The translations under genes were made by a program, and so were the position numbers. This document shows, one piece after another, positions 8,107-17,794 of a stretch of 64,000 bases of DNA; the first letter of the stretch is position 1, and each line of letters opens with the position of its first letter. Under the pieces are notes generated by a model. The model was not told where the DNA came from, ran no database searches, and was given only the letters and a program-made list of their open reading frames with translations. The DNA is from Herbiconiux flava (GTDB lineage Bacteria; Actinomycetota; Actinomycetes; Actinomycetales; Microbacteriaceae). The DNA is taken from assembly GCF_013409865.1 (NCBI RefSeq), contig NZ_JACCBM010000001.1:2666001-2730000 (forward strand), given 5' to 3'.

Positions 8107-9701
8107 GCCAGCGAGATCAGGTCGGCGTAGTCCTTGTTCCAGTGGTCTTCCACGCCGTCGGGCAGGATGAGCACGCGCTCGGGGTTCAGCGCCTCGACGG
8201 CGCCCTCGTCGTGGCTGACCAGCACGACCGCTCCCTCGTAGTGCGCGAGAGCATCCAGGATCTCCTCGCGGCTCGCCGGGTCGAGGTTGTTCGTGGGCTC
8301 GTCGAGCAGCAGCACGTTGGCGCCGCTGACCACGATCATCGCCAGCGCGAGCCGGGTCTTCTCGCCGCCCGAGAGCACGCCCGCGGGCTTGTGGCCGTCG
8401 TCACCGGTGAACAGGAACGAACCGAGCACGCGCCGCGCCTCGGTCTCGGTGAGGTTCGGTGAGGCGGAGACCATGTTCTCCAGCACCGAGCGCTTCACGT
8501 CGATGGTCTCGTGCTCCTGGGCGTAGTACCCGATGCGCAGACCGTGGCCGGGCTCGAGCTGCCCCGTGTCGGGCTTGTCGACCCCGCCCAGGATGCGCAG
8601 CAGCGTCGTCTTGCCCGCACCGTTCAGCCCCAGGATGACCACTTTCGAGCCGCGGTCGATGGCGAGGTCGACGGCGGTGAAGATCTCGAGCGAGCCGTAG
8701 CTCTTCGAGAGGTTCGACGCCATCAGCGGGGTGCGACCGCAGGCCGCCGGGGTCGGGAAGCGCAGCTTCGCCACGCGGTCGACCTCACGCACCTCCTCGA
8801 GCCCGGAGAGCATCTTCTCGGCGCGCGCCACCATCTGGTGCGCGGCGGCCGCCTTGGAGGCCTTCGCACCGAAGCGGGCGGCCTGCATCTGCAGCTGACC
8901 GGCCTTCTTCTCGACGTTGACGCGCTCCTTCTTGCGGCGCTCCTCGTCGGCGGCGCGCTGACGCAGGTAGTTGCGCCAGTTCATGTTGTAGATGTCGATG
9001 ACCTGGCGGTTGGCGTCGAGGTAGAAGACGCGGTTCACGGTCTCGCCGACCAGCTCGATGTCGTGGCTGATCACGATGAAGCCGCCGTTGTAGCTCTTCA
9101 GGAACTCGCGCAACCACACGACGCTGTCGGCGTCGAGGTGGTTCGTCGGCTCGTCGAGGATGAGCGTCTCGGCATCGGAGAAGAGGATGCGCGCGAGCTC
9201 GATGCGGCGCCGCTGGCCGCCCGAGAGCGTCTTCAGCTGCTGGTCGAGGATGCGGTCGGGCAGGCTCAGGTTGCTCGCGATCGACGCCGCCTCGGCCTCG
9301 GCCGCGTACCCGCCGAGCGCGTCGAAGCGCTCGGTCAGGTTGCCGTACTTCTTCATGGCGGCGGCGCTGACCTTCGGGTCGTCGCTCGCCATCGCGATGG
9401 AGGACTCCTGCATGCCCTCGAGCAGCGAGCCGAGACCGCGGGCGTTCAGGATGCGCGTGCGCGCCAGCTCCTCGGGGTCGCCCGAGCGCGGGTCCTGAGG
9501 CAGATAGCCGAGCTCGCCGGAGCGCTGCACGGCGCCCTCGGCGGGCTGGAGGTCGCCGGCGAGGACTTTGGTCAGAGTGGTCTTGCCCGCTCCGTTGCGG
9601 CCCACCAGCCCGACCTTGTCGCCGGAACCGACTCGGAACGACACGTCCTCCATGAGGGTTCGTGCGCCGACCCGGATCGCGAGGTCAGTAACGCTGAGCA
9701 C
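8103..9701 (-). CDS. ABC-F family ATPase (ribosome-associated)
   Basis: 532 aa from a GTG start that gives (V)LSVTDLAIRVGARTLMEDVSF; a TTG four codons upstream (9713) is possible. Two full nucleotide-binding domains without membrane segments: Walker A GRNGAGKTT and GLNGAGKTT, signatures LSGGQRRR and LSGGEKTR, Walker B followed by EPTNHLD and EPTNNLD. The interdomain linker (about 235-310) is charged and basic (ADEERRKKERVNVEKKAGQ), as in the P-site tRNA interaction motif of ABC-F factors. These proteins bind the ribosome E site and relieve stalling; some give antibiotic resistance. The nearest subgroup is the Ettan/Uup-like housekeeping type, but this is not certain. Confidence 0.93.
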   Translation of the reverse strand: MLSVTDLAIRVGARTLMEDVSFRVGSGDKVGLVGRNGAGKTTLTKVLAGDLQPAEGAVQRSGELGYLPQDPRSGDPEELARTRILNARGLGSLLEGMQESSIAMASDDPKVSAAAMKKYGNLTERFDALGGYAAEAEAASIASNLSLPDRILDQQLKTLSGGQRRRIELARILFSDAETLILDEPTNHLDADSVVWLREFLKSYNGGFIVISHDIELVGETVNRVFYLDANRQVIDIYNMNWRNYLRQRAADEERRKKERVNVEKKAGQLQMQAARFGAKASKAAAAHQMVARAEKMLSGLEEVREVDRVAKLRFPTPAACGRTPLMASNLSKSYGSLEIFTAVDLAIDRGSKVVILGLNGAGKTTLLRILGGVDKPDTGQLEPGHGLRIGYYAQEHETIDVKRSVLENMVSASPNLTETEARRVLGSFLFTGDDGHKPAGVLSGGEKTRLALAMIVVSGANVLLLDEPTNNLDPASREEILDALAHYEGAVVLVSHDEGAVEALNPERVLILPDGVEDHWNKDYADLISLA

Positions 9702-9758
9702 AGAGATATCCAATTCTTTCGTTGCGTCGCCACAACGCGGGGGGAGGGGGAATCTCTC

Positions 9759-9764
9759 TAGTAT
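9759..9764 (+). promoter_or_regulatory. -10 element of bioY (leaderless)
   Basis: TAGTAT, exactly 6 bases before the bioY ATG. A G-rich run (GGGGGGAGGGGG) lies about 10 bases upstream; the gap has no BirA-like palindrome that I can see. Confidence 0.45.
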
Positions 9765-9770
9765 ATTTCC

Positions 9771-10373
9771 ATGTCCTCCCTCACTGCGGCCCTGGGCCGT
9801 TCTGCTCTCGGCCGCCCCACGCTCGCCGACCGCCTCGTCAGCCGCAGCATCCTGACCGACGTCATGCTCGTCGCGGGCGGTGCGGCCTTCACCGGTCTGC
9901 TCGCCCAGATCGCCGTACCGCTCTGGCCCGTCCCCATCACGGGCCAGACCCTCGCCGTGCTGCTCGTCGGCTCGACGCTCGGCGCCCTCCGCGGCATGGT
10001 CTCGCTCGCCGTGTACGCCGTGCTCGGCATCGCGGGTGTGCCGTGGTTCAGCGAGGCCACCGCCGGCTGGCACGTCGTCGCGGGCCCCACGGGCGGCTAC
10101 ATCATCGGCTTCGTCATCGCCGCCGGTCTCACCGGCTGGCTCGCTCAGCGCAGCTTCGACCGCAAGGTGCTCGGAGCCGTCGCCTCGTTCGCCGCGGGCA
10201 CGCTCGTCACCTTCGCGATCGGCCTGCCCTGGCTCGCCGCCTCGCTCGGCCTCACGCTCTCGCAGACCCTCGAGGCGGGCCTCTACCCCTTCATCGTCGG
10301 CGGCATCGTCAAGACGCTCATCGCCGCGGGCATCATCCCCCTGGCCTGGAAGCTCACCTCCCGCCGCAAGTAG
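9771..10373 (+). CDS. bioY: BioY biotin transporter S component
   Basis: 200 aa membrane protein with about six hydrophobic segments. BioY landmarks include AQIAVPLWPVPITGQTLAVLL (about residues 44-64), followed by GSTLGALRG, then GPTGGYIIGF (about 108-117). BioY is the substrate-binding S component of ECF biotin importers and can work alone or with BioMN. No bioM or bioN lies beside it, so it is either solitary or uses a shared energising module encoded elsewhere. It has a predicted leaderless start and a strong terminator. Confidence 0.92.
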   Translation: MSSLTAALGRSALGRPTLADRLVSRSILTDVMLVAGGAAFTGLLAQIAVPLWPVPITGQTLAVLLVGSTLGALRGMVSLAVYAVLGIAGVPWFSEATAGWHVVAGPTGGYIIGFVIAAGLTGWLAQRSFDRKVLGAVASFAAGTLVTFAIGLPWLAASLGLTLSQTLEAGLYPFIVGGIVKTLIAAGIIPLAWKLTSRRK

Positions 10374-10393
10374 CCCCGCGCAGACGCACCCAC

Positions 10394-10430
10394 AGCGGCC
10401 GCCGACCTCCTCACGGGGTCGGCGGCCGCT
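10394..10430. terminator. 14-bp stem terminator between bioY and the AbiEi-like gene
   Basis: AGCGGCCGCCGACC 10394-10407 pairs perfectly with GGTCGGCGGCCGCT 10417-10430. The stop codon of the convergent minus-strand gene (10411-10413) lies in the 9-base loop, so the right arm encodes its last residues. Serves as a bidirectional terminator. Confidence 0.75.
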
Positions 10431-11307
10431 CTGCGTGCGCGAGGCCCCGACCGTGCCGAGCCGCCCACCGGTGCTCGCCCCGAGCGACGATCCCCCGCAG
10501 CACCTCGAGCGTCGCGGGCCACCCGTGCATCACCTGCGCGTAGCTCAGCCGCACCACGAGGTAGCCTCGGCGGGCAAGCGCCAGATCGCGGCGCCTATCG
10601 GCCACGAAGGCCTCGTGCCCCGAGTGCCAGGCGCTTCCGTCGACCTCGACGACCAGCCGCTCTCCGATCAGGATGTCCACCCGCCCGACGCCGTCGATCT
10701 CGACCTGCACGCGGTGGCCGATTCCCACGGCGCGCACACCGACCCGCACCCGCGACTCCAACCCCGACTCGGCCGCTCCGTCGACGAAGTCGAGGTGGGA
10801 GCGGTAGCAGAGGGGCAGCGGGGCCAGAAGCACGGCGAGGCGGGACTCAGTGACGAGCCGTCGGTTGAGGGCGGAGTCGAGGGCGCCGATCGCATCCAGG
10901 CGCGGAAGGCACCGCGTCGCGTGCACGAGTGCCGACTCGACCGAGTCGACGGCACCGCGCGGCGGCCGCACGCCCAGGCCGTGGTGCCGGTGCGTCACGA
11001 CATCGGCGCCGTGATCGGGCACGTGGGAGTGCTGGCGCACCTGAAGGTGCATCCGAGCATCGTCGCCCGTCCACACACCAAGCGGTCGCAGCACCGAGAC
11101 GCAGCTCAGCACTCCCCCGAGTCGGGCGGCACGCACGACGTCGCCGTGGGCGTCGGGCAGCGCCACCCATCCTCGCCGCAGCCGGACGAGCCCGCCCCGG
11201 GCGACGAGGCGGTCGATCGCCGCTACGGGGTGCCCGTTCGCAACGAGATCGGACACCCGCGCGACCCCGCGGTACCGGGGCAGGGTGTCGACGATGGTGC
11301 TCTTCAT
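10411..11307 (-). CDS. AbiEi-antitoxin-like HTH plus DUF559 nuclease-like domain protein
   Basis: 298 aa. The N-terminal 60 residues (YRGVARVSDLVANGHPVAAIDRLVARGGLVRLRRGWVA) look like the winged helix of AbiEi-type type IV antitoxins. The C-terminal part (about 205-275) has VVEVDGSAWH, then DRRRDLALARRGYLVVRLSYAQVM, the pattern of DUF559, a fold related to very-short-patch repair endonucleases (E-x-D, W/H, R). No AbiEii-type nucleotidyltransferase toxin lies beside it, so it is not a complete toxin-antitoxin pair. These two-domain proteins are common and uncharacterised in actinobacteria. Nuclease activity is only inferred from the fold. Confidence 0.75.
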   Translation of the reverse strand: MKSTIVDTLPRYRGVARVSDLVANGHPVAAIDRLVARGGLVRLRRGWVALPDAHGDVVRAARLGGVLSCVSVLRPLGVWTGDDARMHLQVRQHSHVPDHGADVVTHRHHGLGVRPPRGAVDSVESALVHATRCLPRLDAIGALDSALNRRLVTESRLAVLLAPLPLCYRSHLDFVDGAAESGLESRVRVGVRAVGIGHRVQVEIDGVGRVDILIGERLVVEVDGSAWHSGHEAFVADRRRDLALARRGYLVVRLSYAQVMHGWPATLEVLRGIVARGEHRWAARHGRGLAHAERPPTP

Positions 11308-11397
11308 CGGGCCAGAGTTCCACGCCGCCCTGCGGGCCGGAGGCCGTCAGGTTGAGCTGTGCGCGGTCGAGCCGCGGAGGCCGGTCGTGGAGGAGCG

Positions 11398-11462
11398 GTT
11401 CGCGCACGCGACGCGGCCCCCGACTCCTTGAGGAGGTCGGGGGCCGCGAGACGTGCGCGAAC
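11398..11462 (-). terminator. Long hairpin ending the suf operon
   Basis: GTTCGCGCACG 11398-11408 and CGCGGCCCCCGAC 11412-11424 pair with GTCGGGGGCCGCG 11436-11448 and CGTGCGCGAAC 11452-11462: 24 bp of stem with one 3x3 internal loop. It lies just past the sufT stop in the 170-base gap before the next gene; the rest of that gap shows nothing else. Confidence 0.75.
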
Positions 11463-11477
11463 CGCGGGGCGCTGGGG

Positions 11478-11807
11478 CTAGATCGAGAAGCCGAGGGCGC
11501 GCATCATGTCGCGGCCGTCGTCGGTGATCTTGTCGGGGCCCCACGGCGGCATCCACACCCAGTTGATGCGGAACTGCTCCACCACGCCGTCGAGCGCCTC
11601 GGCCGTCTGCTCCTCGAGCACGTCGGTCAGCGGGCAGCCGGCGCTCGTGAGCGTCATGGAGATGACGAGCGCGTTCTGCTCGTCGTCCCAGTTGAGGTCG
11701 TAGATGAGGCCGAGGTCGACGATGTTGACGCCGAGCTCAGGGTCCATCACGTCTTTGAGAGCCTCTTCGACCTGGTCGAAGAGCTTCGGTTCGAGTGTCG
11801 TGACCAT
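11478..11807 (-). CDS. sufT: SufT-type iron-sulfur assembly factor (MIP18/DUF59)
   Basis: 109 aa. DPELGVNIVDLGLIYDL (about residues 22-38) and the conserved Cys in MTLTSAGCPLTD (about 51-62) are MIP18-family hallmarks. The family supports maturation of Fe-S proteins alongside SufBCD. It is the last gene of the operon: AGGA overlapping the sufC stop sits 7 bases before its ATG and only 4 bases separate the genes. A strong hairpin follows. Confidence 0.92.
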   Translation of the reverse strand: MVTTLEPKLFDQVEEALKDVMDPELGVNIVDLGLIYDLNWDDEQNALVISMTLTSAGCPLTDVLEEQTAEALDGVVEQFRINWVWMPPWGPDKITDDGRDMMRALGFSI

Positions 11808-11811
11808 ACCG

Positions 11812-12576
<765 letters not shown>

Positions 12577-12577
12577 G

Positions 12578-12903
12578 CTAATCAATCACTTTCGTCACGG
12601 TTGGGTCGATGTAGATGTCCCCGTCGACCACCTCGATCGAGAAGACGGGAACGGGCTCATAGGCGGGCAGCGTCAGCGGCTTGCCCGTCTCGAGCGAGAA
12701 CTTGGAGCCGTGGGCCCAGCACTCGAGGGTGTCGTCTTCGACGAAGCCCTCGGCCAGCGAGATGTCGCCGTGGGTGCAGGTGTCGCCGATGGCGTGGCAC
12801 TCCCCCGCCGAGTCCTTCACCAGGGCGATCGCGACGCCGCCGACCACGACGCGCAGCGCCTGGTTCACGGGGACCTCGTCGACAGCGCAGACCTTCTCGG
12901 CGC

Positions 12904-12907
<4 letters not shown>
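12578..12907 (-). CDS. Rieske-type [2Fe-2S] ferredoxin of the SUF operon
   Basis: 109 aa, GTG start overlapping the sufD stop (GTGA). Cluster ligands are visible as CTHGD (C-x-H) and CWAHGS (C-x-x-H), about 18 residues apart, in a NirD/naphthalene-dioxygenase-ferredoxin-type small Rieske protein. It sits between sufD and sufC, a common place in actinobacterial suf operons, and probably carries electrons for cluster assembly or is itself a client. The precise redox partner is unknown. Confidence 0.92.
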
Positions 12908-14133
<1,226 letters not shown>

Positions 14134-14213
14134 CTAGCCTGCGTTTCCTTTCGGCGGGGTCGACCCGGTGGTCGGCTGGGCGAGGGTGCCCGGGTGCGTG
14201 CGGGGCGGGACGG

Positions 14214-15632
14214 TCATCCGACGGAGCCTTCCATGCCCATCTCGATCAGCTTGTTGAGCTCGAGGGCGTACTCCATGGGCAGCTCGCGGGCGATCGGCTC
14301 GATGAAGCCGCGCACGATCATGGCCATGGCCTCGTCTTCGGGCAGACCCCGCGACATGAGGTAGAACAGCTGCTCCTCGGAGACCTTCGAGACGGTGGCC
14401 TCGTGCCCGAGTTGCACGTCGTCGACACGGATGTCGATGGCGGGGTAGGTGTCCGAGCGCGAGATCGTGTCGACCAGCAGCGCGTCGCAGCGCACGGTGT
14501 TGGCCGAGTGGTGCGCGTTGGCGTCGACCCGCACCTCACCGCGGTAGCCGGCTCGGCCACCGCCCCGGGCGATCGACTTCGAGACGATCGACGACTGGGT
14601 GTACGGCGCCATGTGGATCATCTTCGCGCCGGCGTCCTGGTGCTGGCCGGGGCCCGCGAAGGCCACCGAGAGCGTCTCGCCCTTGGCGCGCTCGCCCGCG
14701 AGGTAGATGGACGGGTACTTCATCGTCACCTTGGAGCCGATGTTGCCGTCGATCCACTCCATCGTCGCGCCCTCGTGGGCGATGGCCCGCTTGGTGACGA
14801 GGTTGTAGACGTTGTTCGACCAGTTCTGGATGGTCGTGTAGCGCACGCGGGCGTTCTTCTTGACGATGATCTCGACGACCGCGGAGTGCAGCGAGTCGCT
14901 CTTGTAGATCGGGGCCGTGCAGCCCTCGATGTAGTGCACGTACGAGCCCTCGTCGGCGATGATCAGCGTGCGCTCGAACTGGCCCATGTTCTCGGTGTTG
15001 ATGCGGAAGTAGGCCTGCAGCGGGATCTCGACGTGCACGCCCTTCGGCACGTAGACGAACGAGCCGCCCGACCAGACGGCCGTGTTCAGCGCGGCGAACT
15101 TGTTGTCGCCCGAGGGGATGACCGAGCCGAAGTACTCGTCGAAGAACTCGGGGTGCTCACGCAGCGCGGTGTCGGTGTCCATGAAGATGACGCCCTGGGC
15201 CTCGAGGTCTTCGCGGATCTGGTGGTAGACCACCTCGGACTCGTACTGCGCGGCCACGCCGGAGACGAGGCGCTGACGCTCCGCCTCGGGGATGCCGAGC
15301 TTCTCGTAGGTGTTCTTGATGTCGTCGGGCAGGTCGTCCCACGTGGTGGCCTGCTTCTCCGTGGAGCGCACGAAGTACTTGATGTTGTCGAAGTCGATGC
15401 CGGACAGGTCGGCTCCCCAGGTGGGCATCGGCTTGCGCCCGAAGATCTGGAGCGCCTTGAGGCGCGTCTTGAGCATCCATTCGGGTTCGTTCTTCAGCGC
15501 CGAGATGTTCTCGACGACGGCCTCGTTGATGCCGCGCTTCGCGCTCGCACCTGCCGTGTCGGAGTCCGACCAGCCGAATTCGTACACGCCGAGGTTCTCG
15601 AGTTCTGGCCGGTCGATCAATACGTCTGACAT
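14214..15632 (-). CDS. sufB: SufB, Fe-S cluster assembly scaffold
   Basis: 472 aa from the ATG giving [15 protein letters not shown], which has GGAG 6 bases upstream; an ATG four codons earlier lies directly against its Shine-Dalgarno sequence and is less likely. It contains the family hallmarks [29 protein letters not shown] and, near the C-terminus, [22 protein letters not shown]. SufB holds the nascent cluster and accepts sulfur. First gene of the suf operon; the 138-base gap upstream, after ctaA, should hold its promoter but I could not identify it. No SufR-type regulator gene is adjacent. Confidence 0.97.
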   Translation of the reverse strand: MSDVLIDRPELENLGVYEFGWSDSDTAGASAKRGINEAVVENISALKNEPEWMLKTRLKALQIFGRKPMPTWGADLSGIDFDNIKYFVRSTEKQATTWDDLPDDIKNTYEKLGIPEAERQRLVSGVAAQYESEVVYHQIREDLEAQGVIFMDTDTALREHPEFFDEYFGSVIPSGDNKFAALNTAVWSGGSFVYVPKGVHVEIPLQAYFRINTENMGQFERTLIIADEGSYVHYIEGCTAPIYKSDSLHSAVVEIIVKKNARVRYTTIQNWSNNVYNLVTKRAIAHEGATMEWIDGNIGSKVTMKYPSIYLAGERAKGETLSVAFAGPGQHQDAGAKMIHMAPYTQSSIVSKSIARGGGRAGYRGEVRVDANAHHSANTVRCDALLVDTISRSDTYPAIDIRVDDVQLGHEATVSKVSEEQLFYLMSRGLPEDEAMAMIVRGFIEPIARELPMEYALELNKLIEMGMEGSVG

Positions 15633-15770
15633 GGCTGACTCCATTCCTTGCAGCTGGCGACCTGCTCCTGCCCAGAGTTCAACCGGGCAGAGGTCTTCGA
15701 CATTCCATCGTCACACCGAAATGCCCGTCGATTCGCGGACTCGGAGCAGATTGTGTGTCGGGATCAGAAC

Positions 15771-16736
15771 TCAGGCCTTGAGGGCCGGTTCCTGATCTTT
15801 CATTGTATACGTGCTGGGTGCAGGCGGGGCCCAGAGCTGCGGATGCACGTCCAGCAGCACGCGCAGGGCACCGACCCAGACCAGGGCCGAGCCGAGCAGG
15901 TGCAGCACGACCATCCACTCGGGCAGGCCGAGCAGTGCCTGGGCGACGCCGAGCACCGCCTGCAGCAGCACGACGGCGACGAAGGTGGCGGCGCGGCGGC
16001 GGGCCAGCGTGGCCCCCGGAACCCGGGAGACCAGCACCAGCAGCGCGACGCCGAGCACCAGGGACGAGGTGCCGAGGATGCCGTGAGCGATGGTCACGTG
16101 CTCCCAGACGAAGGGCATGCGCGGCACGTCGGCCGAGTCGCCGGCGTGCGGGCCGGTGCCGGTGACGAGGGTGCCGACGATGATCAGCACGGCCGTGACG
16201 GCCACGAGCACCCAGGCCAGCAGGCCGACGCCCCGGGGGAAGTGCACGGCCGCGGACTGGCCGCGATGCGCACGGTGCCAGGTGAGCGTCGTCGTGGTGA
16301 GCAGCGCCATGGCCATCACGAAGTGCATGGCGACCACCCAGGGGTTCAGGTCGGTGCGCACCGTCACTCCCCCGGCGATCGCGTTGGCGACGACCAGCCA
16401 GAACTGCGACCAGGCCAGGCGGGTCATGCTGCGCACGCGCGGCTTCTGCAGCCGGGCGGCCACGATCGCCCAGCCGACGGCCACGATCAGCACACCGGTC
16501 AGGGCGCGGTTGGCGAACTCGATGAAGCCGTGGATGCCCAGCTCGGGGGTGGTGGCGATCGAGGAGCCGTCGCAGGTGGGCCAGGTCGGGCATCCGAGCC
16601 CCGAACCGGTGACGCGCACGACGCCGCCGGTGACGATGATGAGGATGCTCACGACGAGCGCCGCGGTCGTGCCCCAGCGCAGGGCGCGTGGGGTGAGCGT
16701 CACGCGGGCGGCGAGCCAGCTGAACGGCGTGGGCAT
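15771..16736 (-). CDS. ctaA: Heme A synthase (COX15/CtaA family)
   Basis: 321 aa with about eight transmembrane helices. The VTGGVVRVTGSGLGCPTWP segment followed by TC gives the paired-cysteine loop (C-x5-C), and His residues (GIHGFIEFANRALTG, AMHFVMAM, IAHGILG, VLHLLGS) provide heme ligands. It oxidises heme O to heme A for aa3 oxidase in the cytoplasmic membrane. Its ATG overlaps the ctaB stop (ATGA), so the two heme A steps are translationally coupled. Confidence 0.94.
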   Translation of the reverse strand: MPTPFSWLAARVTLTPRALRWGTTAALVVSILIIVTGGVVRVTGSGLGCPTWPTCDGSSIATTPELGIHGFIEFANRALTGVLIVAVGWAIVAARLQKPRVRSMTRLAWSQFWLVVANAIAGGVTVRTDLNPWVVAMHFVMAMALLTTTTLTWHRAHRGQSAAVHFPRGVGLLAWVLVAVTAVLIIVGTLVTGTGPHAGDSADVPRMPFVWEHVTIAHGILGTSSLVLGVALLVLVSRVPGATLARRRAATFVAVVLLQAVLGVAQALLGLPEWMVVLHLLGSALVWVGALRVLLDVHPQLWAPPAPSTYTMKDQEPALKA

Positions 16737-17656
16737 CAGAACGGCAGCAGCGGGTCGATCGCGACGGCGAGGAAGACCAGCGTGAGGTAGGTGATCGAGC
16801 CGTGGAACACGCGCATCGGCTTGATGCTGAGGTCGCGGATCGAGCGGCTGTACAGGCGGTGCGACTCGTAGAGGAACCAGGCGCCGGCGATGATCGCGGT
16901 GGCGGTGTAGACGAGGCCCATGTGGCCGACCGGGATGAGCAGCAGCGAGCACGCCACCATCGCCCAGGCGTAGAGCACGATCTGCAGGCCCACGACCACG
17001 CGGCCGCGGACGACGGCGAGCATGGGCACGCCGGCCGTCTTGTAGTCGGCGCGGTACTTCATCGACAGCGGCCAGTAGTGCGGCGGTGTCCAGAGGAAGA
17101 TGATGCCGAACAGGATGAGCGCCTCCCAGGACAGGGAGTTCGTGACGGCCGCCCAGCCGATCAGCACGGGCATGCAGCCGGCGGTGCCGCCCCAGACGAT
17201 GTTCTGCGGGGTGCGGCGCTTCAGCACGAGCGTGTAGAGCAGCACGTAGATGAGGATCGCGACCAGCGCGAGGCCGGCGGCGAGAAGATTCGTGGTGAAC
17301 GCGAGCCAGACGATCGACACGACGCCGGTGGCCCAGGCGAACACGAGCGCCTCGCGGTCGGAGAGCACGCCGGTGACCAGCGGCCGCTGCGAGGTGCGAT
17401 CCATCAGCCGGTCGATGTCGCGGTCGATGTAGCAGTTGAACGCCGAGGCGCTGCCCGCCGAGAGGGCGCCGCCGACGAGCGTGGCGAGCACCAGCCAGAG
17501 GTTCGGGATGCCCCCCTGCGCCAGGATCATCACGGGGAAGGTCGTGACGAGGAGCAGCTCCATCACCCGCGGCTTGGTGAGGGAGATGTAGCCCCGCACC
17601 TTGTCCATCGGGCTGATCTGCCGCTCGGCCACCCGGCCGTCTACCGCTACGTCCAT
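16736..17656 (-). CDS. ctaB: Protoheme IX farnesyltransferase (heme O synthase)
   Basis: 306 aa UbiA-type prenyltransferase with about nine membrane helices. First Asp motif [15 protein letters not shown], second motif [13 protein letters not shown]. It attaches a farnesyl group to heme B. GAGGAG lies 2-3 bases before the ATG, and a possible -10 (TAGACT, minus strand 17695-17700) lies in the divergent gap with tkt. First gene of ctaB-ctaA. Confidence 0.96.
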   Translation of the reverse strand: MDVAVDGRVAERQISPMDKVRGYISLTKPRVMELLLVTTFPVMILAQGGIPNLWLVLATLVGGALSAGSASAFNCYIDRDIDRLMDRTSQRPLVTGVLSDREALVFAWATGVVSIVWLAFTTNLLAAGLALVAILIYVLLYTLVLKRRTPQNIVWGGTAGCMPVLIGWAAVTNSLSWEALILFGIIFLWTPPHYWPLSMKYRADYKTAGVPMLAVVRGRVVVGLQIVLYAWAMVACSLLLIPVGHMGLVYTATAIIAGAWFLYESHRLYSRSIRDLSIKPMRVFHGSITYLTLVFLAVAIDPLLPF

Positions 17657-17732
17657 TACTCCTCGTTACGTGACCGTCGCTATCCCCGGGCCCAAGTCTA
17701 TTGGATCGAACGGCTGCGCCCGTCCGCCTCGA

Positions 17733-17738
17733 TATGAT
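17733..17738 (+). promoter_or_regulatory. -10 element of the tkt operon
   Basis: TATGAT, a near-consensus hexamer, about 57 bases before the tkt GTG. No good -35 at 16-18 bases. This operon should therefore have a 5' leader of roughly 50 bases, unlike the leaderless genes around it. Confidence 0.35.
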
Positions 17739-17794
17739 TGGAGAACCCGGGCCGGGAACTGGCTCGCACACTCGAGAAGGGGTCGATTTTCCTC

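Noticed and set aside
9702..9770. Biotin-responsive operator or riboswitch upstream of bioY.
   Set aside because: The gap is 69 bases, bioY appears leaderless, and no BirA/BioQ-like palindrome is visible.
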